The notes under the pieces: model-generated
Told to the model about the DNA's origin: nothing
Databases searched by the model: none
What the model saw: the letters and a program-made list of their open reading frames with translations, nothing else
Shown here: positions 42,877 through 51,919 of the stretch, one piece after another
Layout of the letters: every line of letters begins with the position of its first letter
How positions within the stretch are numbered: position 1 is the first letter of the stretch
DNA from: Bacteroidota bacterium
GTDB taxonomy: Bacteria > Bacteroidota > Bacteroidia > Chitinophagales > Chitinophagaceae
NCBI GenBank assembly: GCA_016711825.1
Contig: JADJSG010000006.1
Span: 186,001-250,000, forward strand
Reading direction: 5' to 3'
Length of the DNA: 64,000 nucleotides
Program-made: the position numbers and the translations under genes

Positions 42877-42974
42877 CGTTACCATTGCACGCTGAATCCC
42901 TGTACCTTGTTTTGATTCATAATATTACATTTTTAAATCTTGACAGGTACAAAGCCGGTCTGAAGTGATGGAAA
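42877..42974 (+). repeat. Intergenic repeat, copy 1
   Basis: About 98 bp in a 562-bp gap (42784-43345), about 85 percent matching 46165-46263 by eye; weaker similarity continues to about 43130. No reading frame or tRNA-like fold. Apart from this segment and a -7 box (TACATTTG 43308-43315) near the next gene, I see nothing in the gap. Confidence 0.7.
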
Positions 42975-43345
42975 GCCATGCTTTTAAATGCGTCTCTTCT
43001 CCGTCAGTGTTCGTGTTCTTCTGCTCTCACAAGATGGGAGTTTTAATTCGTTTATATACTTGCATCAGATGAAAACACAAACGCTAACAAGAATCGGGGG
43101 ACTTCTATGTATATATGCATTACAGTTTTCAAACCCACCAAAAGAAATTCGACATTGCAAATGTCTAATAGTGTTAGCTATTAAGGAATATCCCGAACAG
43201 TTAGCAGAATGAGTATTCGTTGGAACTATTTACAAACTTTTGCATGCCGTATTATTTAATAAATAAGTCTGTAAGAAAAAACAGCATAAACGTTGATTTT
43301 AAATTAGTACATTTGTTTAAGCCTCTTTACTGAATGTACCATGTC

Positions 43346-46135
43346 ATGAAATACTTCCTTACAATTTTCACCATAGCTTTTAGTTTGGCCACCAACGCAC
43401 AGGCTTTTCAGTGGGCTAAGAATATAATTGCTAATACAGTCGATCCCCTTTATGGCGTCACTGTCACTTCGATTACCATAGACCAATCGGGTAATCTAAT
43501 TACCGTAGGTAGTTTTAGTGGCACCTATGATTTTGACCCAGGTCCAGGTATTTTCAACTTATCGGCATCAATGAGTTCCTGCATTTTTATTTCGAAATTA
43601 GATAACGGGGGTAATTTCATTTGGGCGAAAATGTTAGGTTCAGGACCAGGGATGAATTTTAATCAAGGAAATTCGGTTACAACTGACCCGTCTGGAAATA
43701 TTTATGTAACTGGCCAATTTCAAGACAATATGTATTTTGGAGGTGCAATAGGAATCATAGCCGGTGGGCCTACGAGCTCTTTTTTGATTTTTAAAATGGA
43801 TAGCAATGGAAATTATATTTGGGCAAAAAGTATTGGGCTATTAAGCTCTGGGGCTTCCATTTGCCTAGATCAGTATAATAATGTTTACACAACTGGTTAT
43901 TTTGTAGATGTGGTTGACTTTGACCCTGGCATTGGTATTTACAATCTAAGTTCTTACGGAGCAAAAGATGCTTTTATACAAAAATTAGATGCTAATGGTC
44001 AATTTATTTGGGCTAAAAATATAGGGAGTGTTGGGGATGATTATGGCAATTCAATCAAAATTGATTCTTCAGGCAATGTATACACAACAGGTAATTTTAA
44101 AAATACTGTTGATTTCGATCCAGGTCCATTATCTTTTTTATTAAACTCATTGGGAGGAACAGATGCATACGTGCTAAAACTTGACAGTTTGGGAAATTAT
44201 ATTTGGGCTACCAGCATTGGCGATACAAGTGATGAAAATGCAACCTCATTATATATCGACATTCAACATAATATTTACACCACAGGATCTTTTACTGGCA
44301 CCGTAGATTTTGATCCAGGTGTAGGCATTTCTCATTTAATTTCGGCTGGTACACAAGATGTTTTTATTCAAAAATTAGATTCTGGCGGACATTACTTATG
44401 GGCTAAAAGATATGGATCAACGGATCTTGATGTTGGAAATTCAATCACCATTGATTCTCTAAGTAATGTATATGTAATTGGCACATTTACTGGTACAGTG
44501 GATTTTGATCCTAGTAATGGAGTTTATAATTTAATATCAACAGGTCCCGCAAATGATATTTTTATATCAAGTTTAGATTCAAATGGGCAATTTAAATGGG
44601 CAAAAAGAATAGGCAATATATATGAGCAATATAAAAATCTATCGATTGCTTCAGAGCATAATGGAAATTTATTTTCAACTGGACAACTTTATTTTACCAT
44701 CGATTTTGATCCTGGAATTGGTATTTTTAATTTAATACCGACCTATGAGATTGGCGTTTTTATTCAAAAATACCATTATTGTGGAGTCAACTATGTAGAA
44801 AGTGACTCTGCTTGCAATAGCATTACCATCAATGGCATTACTTATAACGCTAGTGGTATATACTTGCAAGAGTATGCTGATATTAATGGATGTGATAGTA
44901 ATATACAATATCATATTACTATCAATTCCAATTCAGATACAATCACTCAAATAGCTTGTAATTCATATACTCTCAATGGGCAAACCTATACTGCAAGTGG
45001 TCAATATTCTCAGAATTTTGTAAATATATGGGGATGTGACAGTTTAGTGATATTAAATCTAACAATAGATACCCTATATTCAATTATCAACCAAAACGCT
45101 TGTAATTCATACACACTCAATGGGCAAACTTATACTACAAGCGGTCAATATACCCAAAATTTTGTCAATGCTTTGGGGTGCGATAGCGTGGTACTTTTGA
45201 ATCTAACCATTGATACTTTAGTCAATGTCATAAATCAAACTACTTGCAATAATGTTTTTATCCTTAATGGGCAAACCTATAATGCCAATGGAACTTATAT
45301 GCAATATTTTACAAATTTAGCCGGTTGTGATAGTGTGATTATTTTAAACTTAAATTTCATCCTAACTCCTCCCCCAAATGATACAATTTACACGGCTATT
45401 TGTTATCCTAACGCCTATCTTTTTAATGGCACATATTATTTTAATAGCGGTATTTATTCAAATATATATCCACTAGCAAATGGTTGTGATAGCACGATTA
45501 CATTATTTTTAACCGTCAATTATCCATCATCTTCAACTATCATTGACACCGCATGTCATACCTATTTATTTAATGGGGGAACTTATACTACAAGCGGAAC
45601 ATATATCAACACCATACCCAATGCAGTTAACTGCGATAGTGTGATTACTTTGCAGCTGACGATTAATCCAAATACAAATGTAACACAAATAGGTCCTTCA
45701 TTAACTTCAAACGCCATCGGGGCTAGCTATCAATGGCTAAGCTGTAATCCTTTTCAAGAAATAATTGGCGAAACTAACCAAACCTTTAATGCCATTACGA
45801 ATGGTGATTTTGCAGTGGCTGTAACAGAAAATGGCTGTACAGATACTTCGGAATGTTATTCAGTTATTGGTTTGACAAATGATGAACAAAAACAACTTTT
45901 AAATATTAAATTATACCCAAATCCAATTACACAAAAACTATATTTAACCACTGAAAATGCATTTCAACATGCATCCATCAGAATCAGAAATATTGATGGA
46001 CAATTGCTACATGAATTTACTAATATTTCAACCAGTATTTTTGTTGTAGATATGATCCACTATAGCACAGGTACATATTTAATAGAAATCATTTGCAATG
46101 GCTACACCTATACAAGATTAGTTACCAAAATATAA
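43346..46135 (+). CDS. SBBP-type beta-propeller protein with Cys-pair repeats and T9SS domain
   Basis: 929 residues. Signal peptide (about 1-19, ending TNAQ), then about seven SBBP-like propeller repeats (about 20-480) built around FxWAKxIG and VDFDPG motifs (for example GNVYTTGNFKNTVDFDPGP), then about six repeats of roughly 49 residues (about 485-770), each with a Cys at both ends (CNSYTLNGQTYTASGQY ... GCDS), then an Ig-like piece and a T9SS tail (LYPNPITQKLYL). ATG 43346 gives a better signal peptide than ATG 43334. It is likely a large surface or adhesin protein; ligands unknown. Flanked by the two copies of the intergenic repeat. Confidence 0.85.
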   Translation: MKYFLTIFTIAFSLATNAQAFQWAKNIIANTVDPLYGVTVTSITIDQSGNLITVGSFSGTYDFDPGPGIFNLSASMSSCIFISKLDNGGNFIWAKMLGSGPGMNFNQGNSVTTDPSGNIYVTGQFQDNMYFGGAIGIIAGGPTSSFLIFKMDSNGNYIWAKSIGLLSSGASICLDQYNNVYTTGYFVDVVDFDPGIGIYNLSSYGAKDAFIQKLDANGQFIWAKNIGSVGDDYGNSIKIDSSGNVYTTGNFKNTVDFDPGPLSFLLNSLGGTDAYVLKLDSLGNYIWATSIGDTSDENATSLYIDIQHNIYTTGSFTGTVDFDPGVGISHLISAGTQDVFIQKLDSGGHYLWAKRYGSTDLDVGNSITIDSLSNVYVIGTFTGTVDFDPSNGVYNLISTGPANDIFISSLDSNGQFKWAKRIGNIYEQYKNLSIASEHNGNLFSTGQLYFTIDFDPGIGIFNLIPTYEIGVFIQKYHYCGVNYVESDSACNSITINGITYNASGIYLQEYADINGCDSNIQYHITINSNSDTITQIACNSYTLNGQTYTASGQYSQNFVNIWGCDSLVILNLTIDTLYSIINQNACNSYTLNGQTYTTSGQYTQNFVNALGCDSVVLLNLTIDTLVNVINQTTCNNVFILNGQTYNANGTYMQYFTNLAGCDSVIILNLNFILTPPPNDTIYTAICYPNAYLFNGTYYFNSGIYSNIYPLANGCDSTITLFLTVNYPSSSTIIDTACHTYLFNGGTYTTSGTYINTIPNAVNCDSVITLQLTINPNTNVTQIGPSLTSNAIGASYQWLSCNPFQEIIGETNQTFNAITNGDFAVAVTENGCTDTSECYSVIGLTNDEQKQLLNIKLYPNPITQKLYLTTENAFQHASIRIRNIDGQLLHEFTNISTSIFVVDMIHYSTGTYLIEIICNGYTYTRLVTKI
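44802..45660 (+). repeat. Internal tandem repeats within the propeller gene
   Basis: Five to six in-frame units of about 145-150 bp encoding the NGQTY(T/N)ASG / GCDS module. Units 2 and 3 are closest in DNA sequence (near-identical stretches around 44955-45060 and 45105-45190), so they are recent duplications. Unit number may vary between strains by slippage or recombination. Confidence 0.75.
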
Positions 46136-46164
46136 TTATTACATAGTCTGTCGCAGTAATGAAA

Positions 46165-46263
46165 CGTTTCCATTGCATGCTGAATCCCTGTACCTTGTTT
46201 TGATTCATAATATTTCATTTTTTAATCTTGTTAGGCACAGTGCCGGTCCGCCTTGATGGAAAG
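46165..46263 (+). repeat. Intergenic repeat, copy 2
   Basis: Matches 42877-42974 with shared blocks such as GCTGAATCCCTGTACCTTG and TTTTGATTCATAATATT. It lies in the 369-bp gap (46136-46504) behind the propeller gene. Its weaker extension ends near 46410 (GTGTATAGGCATTATACCT), which resembles 12530-12548 behind rpmE. No coding potential seen; the rest of the gap is AT-rich and empty. Confidence 0.7.
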
Positions 46264-46504
46264 ACAATGAACTTTCCTACACTTCATTCATGCACCAGTA
46301 TTCGTGAACATTCATTCACCAGATGAAAATTCTGCAAAGACAAATCCAAATAAATTAAACTGGATTTCAATGTGTATAGGCATTATACCTAAATTTTTAA
46401 AGGTTCCATATTAAATCAATGTCGAATCGTTTTTTTAAAATTATAAAACTATCATTTATACTTTCTATAGATATATAACCGTTATAAAGTCAAAACGAAT
46501 CATC

Positions 46505-47035
46505 ATGGCTGAAATTATTTTAAAAAACAACCGAAAAGGAAACCCTCGTATCGATTTAACCCCCATGGTTGACTTGGGTTTTCTGCTGATCACATTTTTT
46601 ATTTTTACCACCACACTGAATGAACCCAGAACAATGGATATTCAAATGCCTATTGATGGTAAACCAACCCCCATCGCTCATCATACTGCAATGACCATTT
46701 TTCTTGGCAATCATCATCAACTGTATTATTACACCGGCGAAGATGCAATGAATAACCAATATGAGCAACTAAAATTTGTGACTGCAACAGACATTCGCAA
46801 TGCGTTAGTACAACATGCACAAGAAGTAAAAGAAGCCTTTGCATCTGGCACTAAAGGTAGCACTAAGCACGATATCCCCTTTGTGATTATAAAAGCTTCC
46901 GCCAGCAGTCAATACACCGATTTGATCAGCTTACTGGATGAACTCGCCATTAGTAATATTAGCAATTATGCCTTACTCGATATTACCCCAGAAGAAGAAA
47001 ATGTCATTCTCCAAAAAAGCTTTCTAAAATCATAG
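46505..47035 (+). CDS. ExbD/TolR-type biopolymer transport protein
   Basis: 176 residues: a short basic cytoplasmic N-terminus (NNRKGNPRIDLTPMVDLGFL), one membrane helix (about 20-40, with the conserved Asp in LTPMVDLGFLLITFFIF) and a periplasmic domain. ExbD works with ExbB to couple proton flow to TonB-dependent transport or gliding. No ExbB or TonB gene is next to it, so it may partner with a complex elsewhere. The periplasmic domain is longer than in typical ExbD (inserted segment about 95-130). Confidence 0.85.
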   Translation: MAEIILKNNRKGNPRIDLTPMVDLGFLLITFFIFTTTLNEPRTMDIQMPIDGKPTPIAHHTAMTIFLGNHHQLYYYTGEDAMNNQYEQLKFVTATDIRNALVQHAQEVKEAFASGTKGSTKHDIPFVIIKASASSQYTDLISLLDELAISNISNYALLDITPEEENVILQKSFLKS

Positions 47036-47196
47036 CACTTTGAATGCTTTTACCCATCATGATTGATTAGCTTTATGCCCTAAAATGACAATCTCTATGA
47101 TTTCCAACATTCCGATACCATTGTACAATTGAACTGATTGCATATTGGAAAAATACAAATAAGTAGTAAGTAAATAATAGTTACTTCGGTCAAGGA

Positions 47197-48276
47197 ATGT
47201 TGACAATGATTCTAAAATTGAGATTGAGCATTCAAGATAAAAAAAGCATGATGCAATGGTTTAATCATTTATTTTATGTCGTTTCTCAAAGGCAATTCAG
47301 GCAAAAGTCCTTGTTGTTTTTAATGATCCTTTCATTTAGCAATGCTTGCCAAAGTAAATTTGAAAATAATAATACCCCCTGTTTTTATCATTGGAAAACA
47401 AGCTACCATCTCACTGATTTTGAAAAAAAATATGTGCATGAACATCAGGTAAAAAAAATCTATCTTCATTGCTTTGACATTGCTATGCACGATTCATTAC
47501 CCAAACCACAAGGTGTGTTGTTATGGGATGATTCAGTAGAAAAAAAAATTGAATATATACCCACTGTATTTATCGACAATGAGGTGTTTAAACATCTCGA
47601 CAGCCTTGCTATACAACAAATGGCAAAGAATACCCTTTCACTCTGCAAACAAATATTCGATGCCCAACAACTAAACATATCTGAATTACAAATAGATTGC
47701 GATTGGACCAAAAGCACCCGAACGAATTACTTTTATTTTTTAAATCAACTAAAAAAACAACCCATAACCCTTAGTGCAACCCTACGATTGTATCAATATA
47801 AATACCAAACTGAATCGGGCATACCGCCTGTTGACTATGTAAGCTTGATGTGTTATAATATGGGTACCCTTAAAAACGTCTCTGCCGATAATTCTATTTT
47901 AAATACCAAAGATTTATCTGCCTACCTCAATGTAAAAACACCTTACCCAATAGCACTCAATGTTGCTTTGCCTATTTTTAATTGGACATTGTTGTATCAT
48001 GCAAAGCAGTTTAAAGGCATTTTGTATCAACAACCCAATGTTATGAATGAAAATTGGCACAGACAATCAAGTATTCTATACATTTGCAACAAAGAATATT
48101 ACGATACCCTATGCGATAGAATATTTTATCCCAACGAATCTGTACGCATAGAAACCATTACAAAAAAACAATTGCATGAAGCTCAACAAACCATTCAACA
48201 AAACATTACAAACACAAAAAATGAAATCATCTATTTCGATTTGGACAGCAATAAAATATCTCAGTTTTTGTATTAG
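47197..48276 (+). CDS. Lipoprotein with DUF3142-like TIM-barrel fold
   Basis: 359 residues; a hydrophobic stretch ends in FSNACQSK, a likely lipobox (Cys near 51). The true start may be one of the in-frame ATGs at 47248 or 47251, which give a normal-length signal. The rest resembles a DUF3142/GH18-like barrel: VKKIYLHCFDIAM, YIPTVFIDNEVF, ISELQIDCDWTKSTR, ITLSATLRLYQ, VDYVSLMCYNMG and YPIALNVALPIF mark successive beta-strands. The Asp-x-Asp pair in QIDCDW is where related barrels have catalytic or ligand residues. Substrate unknown. Its last 56 nt overlap the next gene. Confidence 0.65.
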   Translation: MLTMILKLRLSIQDKKSMMQWFNHLFYVVSQRQFRQKSLLFLMILSFSNACQSKFENNNTPCFYHWKTSYHLTDFEKKYVHEHQVKKIYLHCFDIAMHDSLPKPQGVLLWDDSVEKKIEYIPTVFIDNEVFKHLDSLAIQQMAKNTLSLCKQIFDAQQLNISELQIDCDWTKSTRTNYFYFLNQLKKQPITLSATLRLYQYKYQTESGIPPVDYVSLMCYNMGTLKNVSADNSILNTKDLSAYLNVKTPYPIALNVALPIFNWTLLYHAKQFKGILYQQPNVMNENWHRQSSILYICNKEYYDTLCDRIFYPNESVRIETITKKQLHEAQQTIQQNITNTKNEIIYFDLDSNKISQFLY

Positions 48277-50665
48277 TATACTTTGTACCCTACCTTTTAG
48301 AACGGCAGCATGTGGTCCCGATTTTACAGGCTGGCAATTTAGTTGGCTGCTGGAACATTATACCTTCAATCATCCTTATTTCTCTTATCAATTTGACCCA
48401 GGCAGTCAATTTTATAATAAGAGCTGGCGCGAATACAATGAAAATGCTCCCGATTACCATGACCAAACTGCTTTCAATATCAATGCATGGAGAACCTATT
48501 TACAACTTACACCCTCTACCCCTGATAGCACTATTAAATTATTTATTTACCAAAATACCAAAGAAAATTTACATACAAAAAATACGATTCAGGCAAGTAT
48601 TGATGGTAAAAAAAATGCAGCGAACCTTTGGCAGTATTTAACTTTAATGCATGATTATAAAAATATCATGATACCAGCACAAAACGATTGGGATTATGGC
48701 AGTTATACCAAAGGGGTTGGCATCGACACCATTATGCCTTTTGTCAAAAGCTGTGAACAAGAAATTGCAAAAACCAATGATCTATTTATTCAATGGCGAC
48801 TATTATATTTAGCACTCAGAGCCAGCCATTTTAATAAACATTATGCATTGGCTGTTTCCTTATTTGAAAAACATTATCCATTATTTACAAAAGACAATTC
48901 TATAGCACAATATTGGTGTGAAGGTATGTATGCAGGAGCTCTTTTAAGACTTAAACAATACGGCAAATCGATTTATTATAGTGCCCGTGCTTTTGCCAAT
49001 TGCCAAGACCAAAAAAGCCAGGCTATGAATACCTATTTATTTTCAAACCGCGACTGGCAATCCGCATTAGCCTTTTGCACCAATGCCAACGACAGTATTT
49101 ATGTTGCCATGTTGGAAGGAGCTAACCATACAATGCCCAATATGGCGTTTATACAACTTGTATATCAAACAAATCCGCAATCAGAAGTCTTAAAATTTTT
49201 ATGGCTAAGAGAGGCAAGTAAAATAGAAGAATTTTTACTTTCAAAAACATCAGATGAATCTAATAATTTCTATTATATGAATGGTGATACCCCTATCAAT
49301 ATGGATAGTATGTATACCGTGTCAAACACCTTAGCAAAATTTATTCAACTTTCTGGTCAAATAATCAATAACCCTTTAAACCTACCTGCAAAAACGACTG
49401 TAGCCAACACAACAGCTTATTATTATTACAAAACAAACAAACCGGAACAAGCAAATAGTCTATTAGCAAGCATTGCTTCAAGCCCAAAAGACAGCATCGA
49501 ATTAAATCAATATAATTTATTAAAAACATTATTGACATTAAAAAAAGACAAAAAATTTGAAACCCAATCCTTTATTTCTTTAATTCAATATTTCAAATCA
49601 ATCCCTTATGGCAGCACCAATAATCATATAGGTTATTACCTTTTATACAATGAAATTGCACCTCATTATTTAGCCATGCATGATACAGTAGCAGCTTTCT
49701 GGACCTATGCCTATGCTCATTGTTACGATGCAGATTCATTTCATATTTATGCGTCTGATTATTCCCCCGAAAGTTTCAACTACGCTAATTTTGCAACCTA
49801 TTTACTCAACCAACATTTTAGTATTGCACAAATTGAAACACTTAAAAATAATTTCTTAACAAAAAAAGGTAAATCTGATTTTGAAACATACCTCATACAA
49901 CATACCCAATTGGATGAAGGCATCAAACTATTTGATTTAGTGATCGCAAGAAAATATATGTTGAATGAACAATGGGAAGACGCCATCAAACTGTACGAAC
50001 AATGTCCCCTTTCATTTACAAGTCAACTAGGCCCTAATCCTGCTAATTTTTATATCAACGACTATATCGAAACCGATAGCAGTCAATTGTATAAAAATAC
50101 TTTCACCGTAAAACAAATCTTGCAGTTAGCACAGAAATTAAAAGCACTTGCCGATCAGCAAACCCCTGCATCTGCTAAAGACAAATTGCTTTATGCCACC
50201 CTATTATATAATATGAGTTATTATGGAAAAAACCATTATATACTAGACAATCACTGGTATCAATATGGCTCTAATACTGCCTATTTTCAACATGATTCAA
50301 TCAATACCCACCTTTATATTAACGACCAGGATGTATATGAAATGCCGCTTCATCAACCCTTTCAAAACTATTTTCATCTTTACCATGCTGAAAAATATTT
50401 ACAGCTTGCACAGGCTGATTTAAGCAATCCAGAAGACAAAACACAATGCGCTTTTCTGCTGGCAAAATGCTGGCAAAAACGTTGCCCAAGCATCAAAAAA
50501 TACAATGAAGAATACCAATACTTTGAAGATCTATCTGATTATGTAGGCAACGCTGTCAAAAATCCATACTTTGCTCAACTTGCTTCTCAGGTTCAAAAAA
50601 CGAAGTTGCAAGAACAAATTTTCAATACTTGTAGTTATTACCGTATGTATTTGAAAAAGAAATAA
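48221..50665 (+). CDS. Large secreted helical-repeat protein, unknown function
   Basis: 814 residues from ATG 48221 (signal ending RTAACGPD, Cys possibly lipidated); an ATG at 48176 would deepen the overlap with the previous gene. After an N-terminal motif region (CGPDFTGWQFSWLLEHYTF) the protein is mostly helical with TPR-like pairs (SLFEKHYPLF, AISLYEQ-like DAIKLYEQCPLSF, YHAEKYLQLAQADL). It overlaps the barrel lipoprotein gene by 56 nt in another frame, so the two are translationally coupled and probably act together. It converges on the anti-sigma gene with a gap of 3 bp. Confidence 0.7.
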   Translation: MKSSISIWTAIKYLSFCISILCTLPFRTAACGPDFTGWQFSWLLEHYTFNHPYFSYQFDPGSQFYNKSWREYNENAPDYHDQTAFNINAWRTYLQLTPSTPDSTIKLFIYQNTKENLHTKNTIQASIDGKKNAANLWQYLTLMHDYKNIMIPAQNDWDYGSYTKGVGIDTIMPFVKSCEQEIAKTNDLFIQWRLLYLALRASHFNKHYALAVSLFEKHYPLFTKDNSIAQYWCEGMYAGALLRLKQYGKSIYYSARAFANCQDQKSQAMNTYLFSNRDWQSALAFCTNANDSIYVAMLEGANHTMPNMAFIQLVYQTNPQSEVLKFLWLREASKIEEFLLSKTSDESNNFYYMNGDTPINMDSMYTVSNTLAKFIQLSGQIINNPLNLPAKTTVANTTAYYYYKTNKPEQANSLLASIASSPKDSIELNQYNLLKTLLTLKKDKKFETQSFISLIQYFKSIPYGSTNNHIGYYLLYNEIAPHYLAMHDTVAAFWTYAYAHCYDADSFHIYASDYSPESFNYANFATYLLNQHFSIAQIETLKNNFLTKKGKSDFETYLIQHTQLDEGIKLFDLVIARKYMLNEQWEDAIKLYEQCPLSFTSQLGPNPANFYINDYIETDSSQLYKNTFTVKQILQLAQKLKALADQQTPASAKDKLLYATLLYNMSYYGKNHYILDNHWYQYGSNTAYFQHDSINTHLYINDQDVYEMPLHQPFQNYFHLYHAEKYLQLAQADLSNPEDKTQCAFLLAKCWQKRCPSIKKYNEEYQYFEDLSDYVGNAVKNPYFAQLASQVQKTKLQEQIFNTCSYYRMYLKKK

Positions 50666-50668
50666 AAA

Positions 50669-51343
50669 CTATAAACGCACGAAATTAAAATTTTTCTCTA
50701 AACTGTCATCCAACATACTATTGCGCTTAAATGCATTGGATATATTGTTGAGACTACTGATTGGCATAACTTGCAGATCGGTGCTTGTAGCTTGTATTGA
50801 TGCGACCATAGGCTCATTCACAGGTGTTATTCTCTCTTTGCTTGCATCATTTGTTTTTTGCAATTTATGATTAGCAGAAGGTAACCCGGAACGATTCGCA
50901 TTCTTCACCACATATATCGTATCGTATTTTATAACGGGTATTTCTTTTTCTTGAATGCGATAAAGGGTATCATGCTTCATGGTTGCGATCAGTGGCGATT
51001 GATGTTGATGATTATTGAGTGGGTCAAAAGCAAACCAGCATGTGGCTAGCAATAGCAATATACAAGCCGCTTTCCATAGGGTATTGGCAGAGATAATCAT
51101 TCGATGTTTTGAAGAATATTGTTGCTCAAAAAGTTGCATCATAGCTTCTTTCTTCTGCTTACGAGCTTGCAATTGCAGGGATGTATCCTTACACATTTTA
51201 TGTGCATCTACCAATTCATCATAAGCACCTGGTGTAAAAAATCGTAGTACTTGTTTTTGTTGATCACTGTTCAACGCATAAAAATGAGTGTCATTCATCC
51301 ACTCAAATATTTCGACAGGTATTTCTTCTATATTATAATTCAT
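50669..51343 (-). CDS. Single-pass membrane protein, probable anti-sigma factor
   Basis: 224 residues with one membrane helix (about 86-105: WKAACILLLLATCWFAF). The cytoplasmic N-terminal 80 residues contain helical segments and end in LFEQQYSSKHRM; the periplasmic C-terminus is low-complexity (Thr, Ser, Asn). No ZAS-type His-Cys motif. It overlaps the ECF sigma gene by 11 nt, the usual arrangement for a sigma/anti-sigma pair, so this role is inferred from context. Confidence 0.7.
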   Translation of the reverse strand: MNYNIEEIPVEIFEWMNDTHFYALNSDQQKQVLRFFTPGAYDELVDAHKMCKDTSLQLQARKQKKEAMMQLFEQQYSSKHRMIISANTLWKAACILLLLATCWFAFDPLNNHQHQSPLIATMKHDTLYRIQEKEIPVIKYDTIYVVKNANRSGLPSANHKLQKTNDASKERITPVNEPMVASIQATSTDLQVMPISSLNNISNAFKRNSMLDDSLEKNFNFVRL

Positions 51344-51911
51344 ATTGATAATAATTTAAAATGGGTGCATATTTTTTAAGCATATAATATAAGCCTGATT
51401 TTACAGAGCCTTCTGGTATATTCATTTGCTGTGCAATTTCTTTGATTGCTAATTGGTTTTCAAAGCGTAATTTAAAAATGGTTTTTTCTTTATCGGAAAG
51501 TGAATCAAATTTTTCCTGCAACAATTGTTGCAAATACCTCATATCTGTTTGATGATGTGAGTTAATCATTGCGCTTTCTTCTACATCATCTGCAAATACA
51601 ATGGTTTGTTGTTGATGTTTTTGGCTACGAAGAATATTTTTACATAAATTGGCGGTTACATGATAGATCCATGTAGAAAATGTTCTGTTGATATCAAATT
51701 GTTCGGGCTGTTTGATAATTTTGATAAATACTTCTTGTACTACATCCTCAGCATTTTCTGTATGTTGTAAAAACCGGTACGCATACCAAACCATTTTGTC
51801 GAAGTATCGTTCATACAACAACGCAAAGGCTATTTTATTTCCTTTGCGTATGTGTATCATCAACGACTCGTCGCTGGTATCCTGACCAATATGATTCGAA
51901 TTGAAAAACAA
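51333..51911 (-). CDS. ECF-type RNA polymerase sigma factor
   Basis: 192-residue sigma-70 family protein with region 2 (ALLYERYFDKMVWYAYRFLQ, TENAEDVVQEVFIKI) and region 4 (LSDKEKTIFKLRFENQLAIK, EIAQQMNIPEGSVKSGLYYM), and no region 1 or 3: an extracytoplasmic-function sigma factor. It lies 8 bp after the TPR gene and overlaps the putative anti-sigma gene by 11 nt. Its target promoters cannot be identified in this window. Confidence 0.92.
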   Translation of the reverse strand: MFFNSNHIGQDTSDESLMIHIRKGNKIAFALLYERYFDKMVWYAYRFLQHTENAEDVVQEVFIKIIKQPEQFDINRTFSTWIYHVTANLCKNILRSQKHQQQTIVFADDVEESAMINSHHQTDMRYLQQLLQEKFDSLSDKEKTIFKLRFENQLAIKEIAQQMNIPEGSVKSGLYYMLKKYAPILNYYQYEL

Positions 51912-51919
51912 AATCCAGG

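Noticed and set aside
42988..43212. Open frame of 74 codons in the gap after the intergenic repeat
   Set aside because: No signal peptide or family similarity, and it lies in the weaker part of a noncoding duplication whose other copy has no matching frame.
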